Below, piece by piece: positions 50,095-63,508 of a stretch of DNA of 64,000 nucleotides. The position numbers and the translations under genes are program-made. The notes below the pieces were generated by a model. The model saw nothing but the letters and a program-made list of their open reading frames with translations. It was not told the origin of the DNA and did no database searches. This DNA is from Chrysomallon squamiferum (taxonomy: Eukaryota; Mollusca; Gastropoda; Neomphalida; Peltospiridae), in contig CM022677.1 in assembly GCA_012295275.1 (NCBI GenBank), forward strand, positions 1,463,366 to 1,527,365. The letters run 5' to 3'. How positions within the stretch are numbered: the stretch's first letter is position 1; the number at the start of each line of letters is the position of its first letter.

Positions 50095-50308
50095 TGGACT
50101 CGGCGAAAAAGAACCTTGGACTAACCAGGATTTGTGTATAAACTAGTGTAGCAGGAAATCACAAACCCTGTCAATCACAAACCCCTCCTAATATACCACA
50201 CATATAGCAGTAGTAACTGTGTCTGTAACTGCATCTCACTACAAACATTCCTTCCATATGTGGTTTTGATATGAACAACAAATATTTGCACGTTAGAAAT
50301 GGGTCACA

Positions 50309-50497
50309 ATGATGTTGTTTTTTTGCCAAAAATTATTTATGTTTCTGTTTAACAAAAGTTTCAAGTATAGTATGTCTGTTAAATTGCAACAAAACATATT
50401 TTATCCCGCCGCAATCTTAAAATTTCAGGTTTTTCTTACTTTCTTTTTTCCTGCAGCTACAAAAACCTCTACTCCCATACTTGTGATACACAACTGA
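50309..50497 (+). CDS. Small open frame kept in both C copies (copy 2)
   Basis: A 62-codon frame paralogous to 34,703-34,900, with FMFLFNKSFKYSMSVKLQQN and VFLTFFFPAATK. The two frames differ at many residues, yet both are uninterrupted and stop together. Unidentified. Confidence 0.25.
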   Translation: MMLFFCQKLFMFLFNKSFKYSMSVKLQQNIFYPAAILKFQVFLTFFFPAATKTSTPILVIHN

Positions 50498-51415
50498 AAA
50501 ATATAAAAAAAGCGACAGTCTGATTTGAAATTATTTACTGACCAACTTCCTTCATAAACAATGGTTAATTAAAGTACTGATAACACCTGTTACAGTAGTC
50601 AGAAACTGTTTGTGTATAAACATTTCCCTTCTGACTGAGATTCAAAGTCTATACCAGTGGTGTGCCAGAAGATACGATTAACAGGGATGCTATGCAGTGT
50701 GCTATTCCACGGGGTGGGGGGCATTTCTAGCAAATTACAAACCCTGGGGTGTGCGATTTCCAGGTGTTTGTAATTAACTGTTACACCGGCACATTTCAGT
50801 TTCCCTTCCACCTACTGTTAATCTGTTGTGAACAAAACAGTGACTAATCCGGATGCTGTCTACTTCGGATACTGAATGTAAATTCCAGAACAAAAGATAA
50901 ATAATTGATATAGTAATTAGCATTGTCAATAACTACACATAATTTTTCACTGCAATTTAAACGAAACCGTTTTGTCTCTGTTTACATATATATACATATA
51001 TACCTGTTTGTGTATGTTTATATATATATATAAAAACATACACAAACAGGTATCTACCCGTCACGTCTGTTTTGGTTTGTCAGAGCATTATTCGCTCTTT
51101 CTTAAACATATCTACATACACACACACACATACACATACACACATACATAAAATTAGACTTACAGATACACACATTCACACACATACATACATACACACA
51201 TAAACTTACACAGAGAGAGATAAAAAGTTGAAGAGAAGAACAAACCTATTTCTTGTAACAACAAATAAACCTATTCAAGAAACATAACACTTATATATAG
51301 AAACAAGGAACTTGTATAATTCTATGTATGTGTGTGTATATATTAAACCTTATACCGTTAAAAAAAGAAAAAAAAAGTTACACAAGTTTCTTACCAGATG
51401 CCGAAACTCTAGGCC

Positions 51416-51654
51416 AAAGTTTCTCAGTACCGGCCCTATGCCCCTCCTCTGTGGTTAGAGTGAATCAAACCCTTGCTCCAACTAACACCAGCGTGCATAG
51501 ACAAGAAAAGACGAAATATGATTAGTAACATCGGGATTTAAAACACTTGTGTACAGATATCCACTGATGTATCATATTTAATATGAACATCCTTAATATC
51601 TCTGAACAGAGAATATTATACAAAGCATGATTCGGTAATAACAACAACAACAAC

Positions 51655-51693
<39 letters not shown>

Positions 51694-51960
51694 AATAATG
51701 ATTATTATAATAATAACAGTAAACAGTAATAACAAAAACATTATAGAAATAATAAGAAAAACACTACGATCATTAATAGCAACGACAAAAAAAAAAACAT
51801 CTGTGATAATAACGGCTTCAGACACCATAGAGAAATAATCTGTAAGATCACAAAAAAAGAGAGAAAAATTACACAAAAAAAAAACAACAAAAAAAACAAC
51901 AACACTGGTTCTTATTAACCAAGCATGATACGCACTGCGCATTCTGCCACTACATGAAAA
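51416..51960. repeat. Isolated D-type module
   Basis: It has ctcagtaccggccctatgcc, gacgaaatatgattagtaac and tttaaaacacttgtgtacag, then an AAC/AAT array like that at 39,650. It is the only D module outside the main array. Confidence 0.8.
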
Positions 51961-52729
51961 TCATATGTTGATATCAATAACATCATGCGCTAATGTTTAT
52001 AGTTCCTCTCTATGAAATTCTGGTGGCTGTTTGGGATTCTCTTCTCTGATTTGTTAGCCATGTTTAATTGGTAAATGACCGTTAGACCACCAGACAATGA
52101 TCAAACTGATTCAATGAGGATATAGGTAAAGTAGTATAATAGTTGGTTGTTCCAGGTAAAATGAACCAGATCGACAGCGAACAGATTTTCGGACAAAAGA
52201 CAAAGATAATATACTTCTACACCAAAATATATCTTGTTCAAAATTGTATAGTTACATGTAGACGATTATCTATCCTTTTTATCCGACATATAAATAATCA
52301 ATAGCAATGAAAAACAAGACACAGAGATAACATAATGGTAAAAATAATAATAGTAATAATTCATATATTTTCCCTCTCTATATTATATATTTTTGTTTCT
52401 TATTGTTAACACAAACACGCAAACACAGACACACACACACATTGTTCTTAAACTAATTAATTCAAAATATTATGGTACATAGTTCATTAGTTGACTAATC
52501 AAAATATATACTGCTTGTGTGTGTGTGTAACTGTGTAAGAAAGCTATTATTTTATATCAGTATAACTAAACTGATTTCCCGATATTAATTATTACAGGAA
52601 GTGTGGTGACAATGTGCAGCTGATTCACACTTTGTTTATTGAAACCTTTGTCAATAAATTTACACAGAAGTGGACAGAATATTATGTTAGGATTATTTAA
52701 TAGTTTTACAGATGTTGCTCTTACTTTCA

Positions 52730-52938
52730 ATTTTTTCTTTTTCACAAAAGCCTATATATATATATGAATATTTTCTTTTTCACAAAAGCCTATATACATA
52801 TATGTGAATGTTTTCTTTTTCACAAAAGCCTATATACATATATGTGAATGTTTTCTTTTTCACAAAAGCCTATATACATATATGTGAATGTTTTCTTTTT
52901 CACAAAAGCCTATATACATATATGTGAATGTTTTCTTT
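52730..52938. repeat. 40-bp minisatellite, 5 copies
   Basis: The unit ttttctttttcacaaaagcc plus tatatacatatatgtgaatg repeats with almost no variation after the first copy. It is absent from E2, so it expanded after the E duplication. Confidence 0.95.
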
Positions 52939-53701
52939 GGGGAAAGAAAAGGTCGAAACGACAAAGTGAAATCATCCACGTTTGTTCAGTTAACAGCGTC
53001 TAGAGGGTGGGGGGGGCAAGAAAAAGAAATGAATATGGCGACTCTAAGGAGATAAAGATAAGATTTTGTTTCACTGACGAACACAGGATTTTTTTCTTCT
53101 TCTGCGTCTGTCTTTCAGTTTTCTTTTTTTTTTATTTATATAGCTTTTCACGTCTCCATTTACCGAAAAAACCAATTTGAAATTTGTTCAAATAATATTA
53201 TATTTGTTTAATGAAGCGAAACTTACTATGTAGTTTGTTTGCAAGTGTGAATAATAAAAAAGTTACAAGTGTTTTATAATGATAGATTTATCCAGGAGTA
53301 CTATAAATAACACACTCCACACGCAAAGATGATAAAGAGATGATGTTCTTTTTAAATAAAGCAATAAAGTGCATTACAATTAAATTAATATATCACAAAC
53401 GGACACATAAATTTCTTCATACTTTATGTCAGTATCAAACTAGTTTCCCGATTTAACATATTATGATATGAATTTAATCAAAATTTGTTTCCAGATCTAA
53501 CGGTATATACAAATACTGATATTTCTGAATGTAATCTGTCTCGCTTTCTAACAAATTACAATATCAAAATAAAATATTTACTGATCGCTCAGTGCATGCA
53601 AACACTAACCTACAGATATAAATAAAATATACAGGACCTTATCATCAAAGAAAAGAAGGGAACCAAGAAAGAAACCTTTTTAACATATACATGATATAGA
53701 G

Positions 53702-53812
<111 letters not shown>

Positions 53813-53933
53813 AATGCGGAAAAACTATTATTTTCTGTCAGAGATACTATTATTATTATTTATTTATTTATTTCTGAATTACCATTATTATAATCATTAT
53901 CATCATCGTCATCACCATCGTTATTTCGTTTAT

Positions 53934-53945
53934 TTATTTATTATT

Positions 53946-53987
<42 letters not shown>
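53934..53987. repeat. (TTTA)n
   Basis: Interrupted TTTA/TTAA repeats. Confidence 0.85.
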
Positions 53988-53988
<1 letters not shown>

Positions 53989-54139
53989 AATGTGAATAAT
54001 AAACTATCTGGAATCGGGTCTTTGTTAGATATCATTTACCACAAATAACATACAAATTTGAAAATGAACATGTTTTAACACAAACACACACACACACACT
54101 GGAAAAATAAATCCTATCTGAAACTGAACGACGAACTGG

Positions 54140-54400
54140 ATGGTACTGGATCTGGTTAAGAAAAGACAACATAATACAACTATCAGATATAAAAAGAGGT
54201 TGGAATTTCGTCTTGTATGCCCAGTGACACGCCAGTGCTGGACCCCTGTGTATAGTTTAACACTTTACATTATATCTGTTTACCGAGGCGAAACGCTTCA
54301 TCCTGTTCAGTCGGGTTTTGAATACGCGCAGTCATACGAGTTTCAGAAAATTAATTCAGGTACAGGCCAAAAGAGGGTAGTCAGCAAAGAAAATAACTAA
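54140..54400 (+). other. 86-codon frame in E1, broken in E2
   Basis: Reads RLEFRLVCPVTRQCWTPVYS and RGETLHPVQSGFEYAQSYEF. The E2 counterpart (about 59,530-59,690) keeps the same frame in part (SLTVYIIFVCRGGTLHLV) but has stops. There is no recognised family. Probably non-coding. Confidence 0.2.
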
Positions 54401-55025
54401 ATATATAAATATAATAAAAATAAAATAACAAAAGGAATGAATATATATATATTATTAGAAGTAGTATTATTTAAGTTTGGTGATAATGATAGGTATTATT
54501 AGTAGTGGAGGAGTGAGTAGTATTTATATTAGAAAAAAATTTGCAAGACAAAATAGAAATATGTTTGTTTAGTTCGGGTCAAGCCACTATGTGATTTTTA
54601 TCTATTATATATCATGTCATTACTTTAGAAAAAATAATAAACACAGGAATATACATATTTACAAAACACTAGCGAACCGCATCTATTATTTAATTCAGGT
54701 ACGCTCCTGAGAGTGATAAACAAATATTTACATCTTCTGGCAGAACGACAACTGTCAGCTGATCGCGTGATTCAGCAGGACCGCGTGATTGACACAGATA
54801 AAATACTTCGTCATGAGAAATACATCTTGTTTAATTTAATACTGGATATCGAATGTTAAAGTGGGTAGAGAGGAAAAACTTGGTTTAATCGTCTCGTTTA
54901 GTACAAATTTCAAAAATGATAATAAAAGAAGAAGAAAAACTACACCTTACAATTTAGTCGTCCTGTGAAAACAGGTGTTTTGTTTTATGTTAATTCAGCT
55001 GCTAATAAAATGTGTGTTTTTAGTT

Positions 55026-55071
55026 CTTAATTATTTTTTTTTTTTTTTTTTTTTTATTTTTTTTTTTTTTT
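55026..55071. repeat. Poly-T tract at the E1/H2 junction
   Basis: About 45 bp of nearly pure T where E1 homology ends and H2 homology begins. It could mark an insertion boundary. Confidence 0.85.
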
Positions 55072-55079
55072 AAGAACGT

Positions 55080-55390
55080 GGAACGGTCGCAGTCCACTGA
55101 ACGCACTGGGTAACTAGTTCTACACTCACACACACACAAACACACACATGCACCCACCCAGACACACACACACATACACATACACACACATAGTGGACTC
55201 ACTTGGGATCAGCGAGATATGCCGTTTTAGACAGAGCGGCGGTTTACAAATATTAAACATGAAAGTGGAGTGTTTTATTAGAAATGTCACAGTTAAACGG
55301 CTATCGAGATTCAGCGTAGAAATAGATGTCACTTAAGACTGGTTTATTTTTTGTGTTTTTATTTATGTTTTTTATTTTAATTTTATTTAT

Positions 55391-55436
<46 letters not shown>

Positions 55437-55770
55437 TCTCTCCAAAGCAATCTCCTCTATTATTATTAACATCGGTTGCAAGAGTCTGCTTTCGGTAGCA
55501 GCACCAAAAGATTCAATTTGTGTTATCATTTCACGAACATCTGTAGAAGAAAATTCGGTAACTGATTGTTTGTGTGTGTGCTAATCCTTTCAGACTTTTC
55601 AATTTGTCGGTCGTTGTTCTCTGCTGAAATACTGGTTTCGTACAACTGCCGGTAATGGTCGCTATGTTTTAAGATGTCAAATATTGTTTGTCTTCACATT
55701 TGAAATTGCACAGTCAGCGTTCACGCGAGACTGCGACCTGGACGAAATACTCGTCCTTTTATACTGAACT
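55080..55770 (-). pseudogene. Segment H2: degenerate coiled-coil coding remnant
   Basis: The better preserved copy of H1. The minus strand reads KHSDHYRQLYETSISAENND, then RQIEKSERISTHTNN, and after one frame slip VTEFSSTDVREMITQIESF followed by GAATESRLLQ. The lower part (55,332-55,180) reads SRLTVTFLIKHSTFMFNICK. Charged, helix-friendly sequence suggests a coiled coil. The (AT)18 array at 55,396 interrupts it. No known domain is complete, so the family is left open. Confidence 0.45.
55396..55431. repeat. (AT)18
   Basis: Pure AT inside H2, absent from H1. Confidence 0.95.
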
Positions 55771-55784
55771 TCGCTTTACTTTTA

Positions 55785-56109
55785 ACTCACGACAAAGCCT
55801 ATGTCACCGAGAAAACAGGACAAATACCTGCTGTGTTATTTTTAGTGTGAAAATCAGCATCGTTCAAATATTGTCAGTTTTAGTGATATCTGTGTCATAT
55901 TTTTTTTTATTTTCTTTATTTTTTTTTTTTTTCAGTTTTGTGTTTATTTATTTATTTATATATTTTTCTATTGGTATTTCTGATGACGTTAGACAGCAGT
56001 GATGACGGCATACCGTCTTTCATTTGATTTGAAACTTACCTATCTAATGGACACTTTTCTGTCAAACAGATACATGTAAAATTTATATAAATATCTCATT
56101 TCTTGAATA

Positions 56110-56164
<55 letters not shown>

Positions 56165-56540
56165 TACTACTACTACTATTACTATTGTTATTGTTATTAT
56201 TAATATTAATGTTGTTTCTACAGGAAACATAATATGTAGATCAATTATATAAGATCTGTTATTTGATTTCTTCATCCTATTTCTTTTATTAAGATTTATA
56301 TAAAATATGCAAGTGAATTATATTAAGTTTAGTATATACTAGATATGAAATTAGCAACTGTTTGTTTATTTATGTGTAAGATGCAAACAAATGAAAATCA
56401 GATATATAAATAAATGTGTGTTTTTTATCACGAAGCTTTATTTGTTTATTTTTGTATTTAATTTGTGAATTATATAGGTATTCAAATAAATTTATCAAGT
56501 ATTAGTATTTATTTTTTTATTTTCTGGATACACTGAGTAG
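55785..56540 (+). pseudogene. 3' stub and 3' flank of the BTB-BACK-PHR gene
   Basis: 55,815-55,850 reads TGQIPAVLFLV-stop, the last residues of the PHR domain. The next roughly 700 bp follow the 3' flank of the right copy: catcgttcaaa, ttagacagcagtgatgacg, ctaatggac, ttctgtcaaaca, then tttgtttatttttgtattta near 56,440. Everything upstream of the last PHR strand is missing and replaced by H2, which is in the opposite coding orientation. Confidence 0.8.
56111..56190. repeat. (ATT)n and (ACT)n
   Basis: About 17 ATT then six ACT units in the BTB 3' flank copy. Confidence 0.9.
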
Positions 56541-56581
56541 TACATATAACTGTAGACTGTTCACAGTCTGTGTTTTACAAC

Positions 56582-56708
<127 letters not shown>

Positions 56709-56819
56709 GTGTGTCTTTTTGTCTGTCTGCCTGTCTGACTTTCATACATTTAGTAAAAATGGACATAACAACAGGTCTGTTGAAGACCAATTAACAATAT
56801 ATGCGAATAGCGAACGAAA

Positions 56820-56847
56820 TTAAAATCTTACTACAACAACAACAACA

Positions 56848-56893
<46 letters not shown>

Positions 56894-56925
56894 ACTAATA
56901 ATAATAATAATAATAATAATAATTT
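56820..56925. repeat. CAA / ACT / AAT triplet series
   Basis: Three different triplet arrays in direct succession. Confidence 0.9.
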
Positions 56926-56929
56926 AAAA

Positions 56930-57297
56930 AAGAAAGAAACCAAGGAAGTAAAAGAAAAAAGAGAATAAAGTATAATTTTACATAAACACAAGCTGTATAA
57001 TAAGTTTAAATGAGTAAATAGTATTATTGTCTGTCGTGCAACTAAATTTAATTCCCAATCTAACACAATTATAAGATGAAAAATTGTCACATTTCCAACT
57101 TTATTTATCTACAACATTTCAGGATGGTAATATTTATTAATAGTTTTACCAAAAAAAGGGACTCAATATTATTTCAGCATTGTTAATAGCTTCATAAATA
57201 TACGTGACAGAGTTGTTTTCTAAGTATTTTAATTTAACACACTTTGCCATTATCTTACATTTCTTACAATGGCGTTTCCTTTTATTATAGTATCTAA

Positions 57298-57300
<3 letters not shown>
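56930..57300. other. Non-coding AT-rich stretch
   Basis: Short words (caatctaacac, tttatctacaacattt) recall module D (for example 41,380-41,460). Nothing else is visible. Confidence 0.4.

Positions 57301-57354
<54 letters not shown>
57301..57354. repeat. (AC)26 microsatellite
   Basis: Pure AC. Confidence 0.95.
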
Positions 57355-57355
<1 letters not shown>

Positions 57356-57712
57356 CACAAACACACACATTGTTTCATAAATATAACATAACGTGAAGCT
57401 ATGTACGAATGCGGGACAGAAAATAAAGGTCAAAATGACATAATGAAATCTTAGACTTTCTTTAACGGTTCAGTTATAAATGAGAATAGCCTCTCTCAAT
57501 AAACCCGTCACAATTTTTTCATCGTCATAATGTGAAGCCCGCTTTACAGGTTTGTCGAACAAAAGAGAAATATAAAATATTTCTACACCAAAAATATAAC
57601 TTTTTTAACGTGTATGGTTACATATAGACGCTTATCTATCCTCTTCATAACATATCTAATTAATTAATAGCAATGAAAAACAGGATGCAGAGATAACATA
57701 ATAATCGTACTC

Positions 57713-57744
<32 letters not shown>

Positions 57745-58066
57745 TTTTTTTTTTTTCTCTCTATTTTAGACACCTTTGTTTCGTAATGTTAAAACACACA
57801 CACACACAGAGAGACACATTCACACATATATATTTTTTTCAAACGAATTAATTCAGTATGCTATAGCATATATTTCATTAGTTGAATAATCTAAATGCAT
57901 ACAATTTGTTTCTATGCGTGAATGTGAGACTGCACACAAGACAGGTATGATGCAAACGTTTTAAGTGTCACGTTTATTAAAACTAATACAATATCTCAAA
58001 TACACGCAAACTAGAAGTATAATTGTAAATTTAATACATTTGCTTATTTTAATAACTGTAATTAAT

Positions 58067-58181
<115 letters not shown>

Positions 58182-58447
58182 GAGATACACCTGCATATAC
58201 ATGCGCACACGTCTGTCTGTGTCAAATAAGACTGTTTGAGTAAAATTATCTTCTCTCAATATAACTAAATTGATTTTCCGATATTAATTATTATATGAAA
58301 TGTGTTGATAATGTGCAGCTGATTCGCCCTCTGTTTATCTACAACTTTGTCAGCAAATTTACAGAGAAGTGGAATGAATTTTATGTTAGCTTATTTAATA
58401 GCTTACAAAAATACATTTAACTTATTTTAACATGTTGCCGCTACTTT

Positions 58448-58479
<32 letters not shown>
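58448..58479. repeat. Poly-T tract
   Basis: About 30 T inside E2. Confidence 0.9.
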
Positions 58480-58483
<4 letters not shown>

Positions 58484-59944
58484 TATTATGCTTTCTTTTC
58501 TAGATAGATATATATATATATATATATTTGTCATTTCGAACTTTAGTTTCCTGGGGAAGATACATACGCACACATTTTTTCCCCACGAAGGAAAAGGTTG
58601 AAGAGGCAAACTGAAATCTCCCACGTTTCTTCGGTTATCCTCTAAAAAAATGAAAGACAGAAATGTTGAATTTGGCGACTGTAAGGAAACAAAGATAAGA
58701 TTTTATTTTAACTGACGAACAAAGGAATGCTTTCTTTCTTTTTCTTTCTTCTTCTTTTTTTTTTTTCATTTATACAGCTTTTTTTTTCTCCATTTATCCC
58801 GTCTCCTTTCACCGCATCAACTAATTTGAATTTTTTTTTTCAAATAACATTTTATTTGTTTACTGAAGCGAAACTTACTATGCGGTTTGTCACGTACAAG
58901 GGTGATGAAGAGATGATCGTTTTTAAGATAAAGAAATAAAGTGCATTACAATTAAACAAATACAGCACAAAAGCTACACCTACACTGTCACGTTTCTTCA
59001 TATTGTATGGAAGTGTTAAACTAATTTCCCCATCTAACATATTATGATATGAATTTAATCTTTTTTTTTAAATCTAACAGTCGACAGTAAGTAGAAATAT
59101 TAACATTTGTGAATGTAATTTATGAAATGATAATATAAAAAATAAAATATTTACAGATCGCTCAGTCCATGTAAAGACTAAGAGAGAAATAATAAGAAAT
59201 ACAAAGACCCTTTTCATCAAAGAAAAGAAACAAAGGAACAAAACAAAAAACAGTTTTTGTTTACATGTGTGTGTGACAAATCTCAATGAATAAAAACTAT
59301 TATTTTCTGTGAGGTATACTCTTAATATTATTTATTAATTAATAAATGTATTATTATTTTTATTATTACACACACACAGAGACACACCCAACTCACACAC
59401 ACTCACACACACACACACTGGAAACAATAAACGCTGTCTGAAATTGAATGACTAACTCGATGATATTGGACTTTGTTAAGGTAATAGAAAGGAAAAGAAG
59501 AAAAAGAAAAGAACAACACTATTACACATAAAAAGAGGTTGGAATCTGGTCACGTTTACACACTGATACGCAAATGTTCATACCCTGTATTTAGTTTAAC
59601 AGTTTACATCATATTTGTTTGCCGAGGCGGAACGCTTCATCTTGTTTAATCAAGTTTTCAATATGCGCAGTCATGAGTTTCACAAAGTTAATTTAACTCA
59701 GGTCCGCACTTGATACTGAAAAGAAACATTTTCCTCTCCTGGCAGAACGACAACAGTCAGCTGATCGCGTGATTCAGAAAGACCACGCGATTGACACAGA
59801 TAAAATACTTCGTCTTCAGAAATATATCTTGTTTAAGTTAATACAGAAATGCTGGGTATCGAAATTTATAGTGGGTATAGGGGAAGGACTTGGTTTAATC
59901 GCCTCATTTAGTATAACTTAAAAATCAAGTTTAAAAAATGATAA

Positions 59945-61445
59945 TAAAAGAAAAAAAATGTATACCTTACAGTTTAGTCGTCCTGTGAAAATCACGTGTT
60001 TTGTTTTATATTAATTTTATGATTAAAACAGTATCAGAGGGACCAGTAAATTCAACTAATTATCGTGTTGGTATAACACTAAACTTATCCTCTAGATAAA
60101 TAATCAATTAACAACTTAACTTTATTAATTTTGAAACCTATTTTGTAAATATACACAAAAACATTTAAAAGTGTTCTTATATATATAATAAATACGCTGT
60201 TAGTGACACAGATTACACTGCAAAAGTGAGAACAGTATTTTACCACAACCCGCTGTCAAACGCATATCGCATTTTTCAAAGCAAGGTCAAAGTTTAAAGG
60301 TCCTCTTCAGTTACCTCCCTGTTTATCAAAAGGAATCACTGGGCCGTGCAAAAACCCGTTTATCGCTTGTTCTTCCTCACACCCGAGTTTTCCTTGCTGA
60401 CGTCATACATTAGATTCCCGCAGACGTCAGTGAAAAGAGCGAGAGAAGCCAGCCCAGGCTGACACATTTTAAAACTTTGTTTACACACAAACTCGCCGCA
60501 GCTAAATATCTTAACTCTCAAATTTACAAACTACCTTTAAGAATTCGTAATCGCGTATTTTCCGGTAAAAAGAGTATTATGTATGGTTAAAGAGAAATTC
60601 ATTTCTTTTTATATATTTTATAGTTTATTTACTCTAGTGAGTAGTGTGTGTGTGTGTGTGTGTGTGTTTTAATTTTTAAGTTTTATATTTTGCTTTATAT
60701 TTTCTGTTTCATATATAGAGACTATACAATGTAAACATTTTTCTTTTATATAAAGAGTATTACGTTAGTAAAATTATCTATAGCAAGTATATAGAAGAAA
60801 AAATGTATCTATTAAAAAGAGTTTCGAAGATATCCGTGTTTAACGTTATAACAAAAGAAAATATTAAATTTCCTCGTCACAATTATTATTATTATTATTA
60901 TTATTATTATTGTTGTTGTTGTTGTTGTTGCTGTTGTTGTTGATACAAAAAACGGCTTTAGTGATGTAAATAAGAACCGCTAGCATTATTTGAAAAAAGT
61001 CTTGAGAGTATATGAACAGAGAAAAACAAAAAGTACAATGGATTTTTTCCGTGGGTGACAAAACGGGCATGTCTGTCTTCGGTATTGTAAATAGATCAAA
61101 ACAAAAAAGTATTAACACTGACAAATAAAAAACCAATGAAGATATTTATAACAGAAATTAAACTGACAAATATAGCTGTAATTATTACATTGTAATATAT
61201 ATGTAACTAGTCCTAAAATACATGTCTACTACTGTTGCCATGAAAACGGAATATATGTAAGTCATCTCAGTTACATGTTTTCTTTACTTTTATTGTAATT
61301 TTGGTGACATTGCTCGCACCTCGCCTTTGAGAGACAAAGCGGCTTCACGACTAGGCTGATTATTCCGATTTCTGCCGTTTTTTTATTTACGTAGATATTT
61401 TTATTTAGATATCCATTGCTTATGACCAATCAATCTCACTCTTAT
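59945..61445. repeat. Segment F2 (inverted partner F1)
   Basis: Reverse complement of 11,826-13,145. The best blocks are 60,360-60,480 and 61,320-61,400. It carries ctgacgtcat at 60,398. An ATT/GTT array (60,884-60,941) lies where F1 has only a short AAT run (12,078-12,092). Confidence 0.8.
60884..60941. repeat. (ATT)n then (GTT)n
   Basis: About ten ATT units and nine GTT/GCT units. Confidence 0.9.
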
Positions 61446-61461
61446 CTTTCTCTCTGACACT

Positions 61462-61462
<1 letters not shown>

Positions 61463-61517
<55 letters not shown>

Positions 61518-61519
61518 CA
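61463..61519. repeat. (AC)n
   Basis: AC array just beyond the F2 homology. At the equivalent edge F1 has the AG array 11,755-11,819. Confidence 0.92.
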
Positions 61520-61562
61520 TATCTATGCTTTATATATTTGCCTCCTTATAAGTTTTTATTTT

Positions 61563-61700
61563 AATCCTAAAGACAGGCAAGTTCTCGTTGAACAGTTCCG
61601 ATCCCATGAATGTTATCGCGTTGCTAGCACTAAGGAACTCAAATATTTCCAACGCAATAACAAGAGATTTTGGATGAACAATGTACGCATATATAAATAA
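61563..61700 (+). pseudogene. Unidentified open stretch, protein-like
   Basis: Reads NPKDRQVLVEQFRSHECYRV then ASTKELKYFQRNNKRFWMNN and VRIYK-stop. The balanced, charged composition and ordinary GC stand out from the AT-rich DNA around it, and there is no ATG at its start, so it looks like a terminal exon or the tail of a broken gene. No family is recognised. Confidence 0.3.
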
Positions 61701-63480
61701 ATAAACCATAGAATTATGGTTTTATGAGCCATGACTTTAACAGACACAACATGTGACTTAGTATTTAACATAACAATACTCCGACAGACAGACAGACAGA
61801 CAAAGAGATATAAATAAACTGATAGACAGATGTGAATAAACTATTTAAATATTATAAAAGTATCAAAATGATTTACATTTGTTTTCAAAATAGCAAATTA
61901 ATATTAATATACATGTGTTCATTTGCAAGGAAATCCATAAAAAAGATCTTTGTTAAACATAAACCAGGTATAGAATACTGAAATCAGTGCAGACCTGTTT
62001 TCCTTAACCCAGTCATAATGTTAAAACATACTTATATCTATCTATCGGTGTAACTATTATTTGTATCACTATCTCCACAATTACATCTATAACTTCTACA
62101 ATTATTTCAAAACTATGTAAATAAAAATATTCTTCACTCTTATGAAATTGTTTCCCAAGCTGATGAAAATGTTAGCTAAAAACGTAGTAAACACAGAAAA
62201 CACAATAATCGTAAAATAGAAATTTTGAAAAAACCTAGTATAAAATTTTTCGTAAGCCACTAAAGAGCTAAAAGTGCAATAGAACACAAAAATACCAAGA
62301 TTTCTGTTTTGTTAATAAAAGTATATTAACAAAATAAAATAATAATTTGTGGACATTTGGTTACAAAACAAAAATTAAATATTAAATAACAACTTGACAG
62401 CTAATGTGATCTGCAAATTATTCATTAAGAAAATTTCTTAATAATATAGCTTACAAACAAAATATCATCTTCTACTTTATGTTTAATTAGCATACTTTGT
62501 TTTTATCTTTTTAATCTTTAACAGAAATTTTCGTATTCTTTGTTATTTTATATTTGGATTACGTGATTGAGTTGATTATTCTTTAAAATAAAAATAAATA
62601 AATAAATAAATAATCAAATGAATGAATGAATAAATAAATAAATAAATAAATTTATCTCCCTTGAACCATAAAATTTGCAACAGTTAAGGATTTCTAGCAT
62701 TAGTCATTTTTTAAATAATTTATTTTGTATAGACTTGACTGCACTTGGTGCTGTATCTGGTCCAAACATTCTGTGTACTGTCTACATCTGATTATATCTT
62801 TCATGAACAACACTGTGACTTTGAATCTAAAGTCAGTATCGCAATATTATAGATTCTTCAATAAGAACTTTCCATGATTGACACAAGTAATGTTTTTAAA
62901 ATGTTATTTTGGTGTGAAACTTGCTAAAAGCTTTCAATTTTATCCAAGAATTCAATTCTTCATATTTGGTGTTGAGATGTTTCATTTTCTTAGTTTAGGG
63001 TGATCAGAAAACTTGAAGAACTTGGAGGCAAAATTGACAAGTGATTTAGAACCAGAGAACATCACTTCTCACGTGTTTTCTTTCATTCTCAAACCAAGCT
63101 CATGATAAAAGAACCTGAAGAAAATTAAAAAAGAATAAAACTTGTGATTAAAATAAAATAATATTCAGAGTTTTATGAACAATATTAATGTGGATTATAC
63201 AATTTTACATGTAAAATAAAGGTTAGGTATGATTCAAATGGGTTGTGACTTAATTATTTGACATTCTTCTGGTCAGCATGTCTAGTTTGTCCTGTAAAGT
63301 AATAAAAACAAAAGAAAAATGTATCATTAATAATCCTTTCATTCATTGGCATCAAAAGCAAATTATAATTTAAATGTTAGCTAAAGTATTGACAGGGGAC
63401 ATCTGACCTTAACACAAGTTTGAATAAATCAAGTTTGAAGTATGGATCAAATAATTTTACTATGTAGCATTCACATTTTT
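61701..63480. other. AT-rich stretch, no confident gene
   Basis: AAAT array at 62,589-62,655 and a short CAGA run at 61,783-61,800. No repeats shared with the rest of the window were noticed. It may be the 3' UTR and downstream flank of the minus-strand exon at 63,783-63,898. Confidence 0.45.
62589..62655. repeat. (AAAT)n with GAAT interruptions
   Basis: Two AAAT blocks around a short GAAT block. Confidence 0.9.
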
Positions 63481-63508
63481 GACATTAATGTACTAAGTTA
63501 ACATTTAA

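Larger units (their letters stand above)
49735..51415. repeat. Segment C2 (direct partner C1)
   Basis: Direct match to 34,281-35,715. It has extra DNA at 50,690-50,745 around a G run and a longer AC tract. It switches abruptly at about 51,416 into a D-type module, whereas C1 continues into the D array after a GT tract. Confidence 0.82.
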
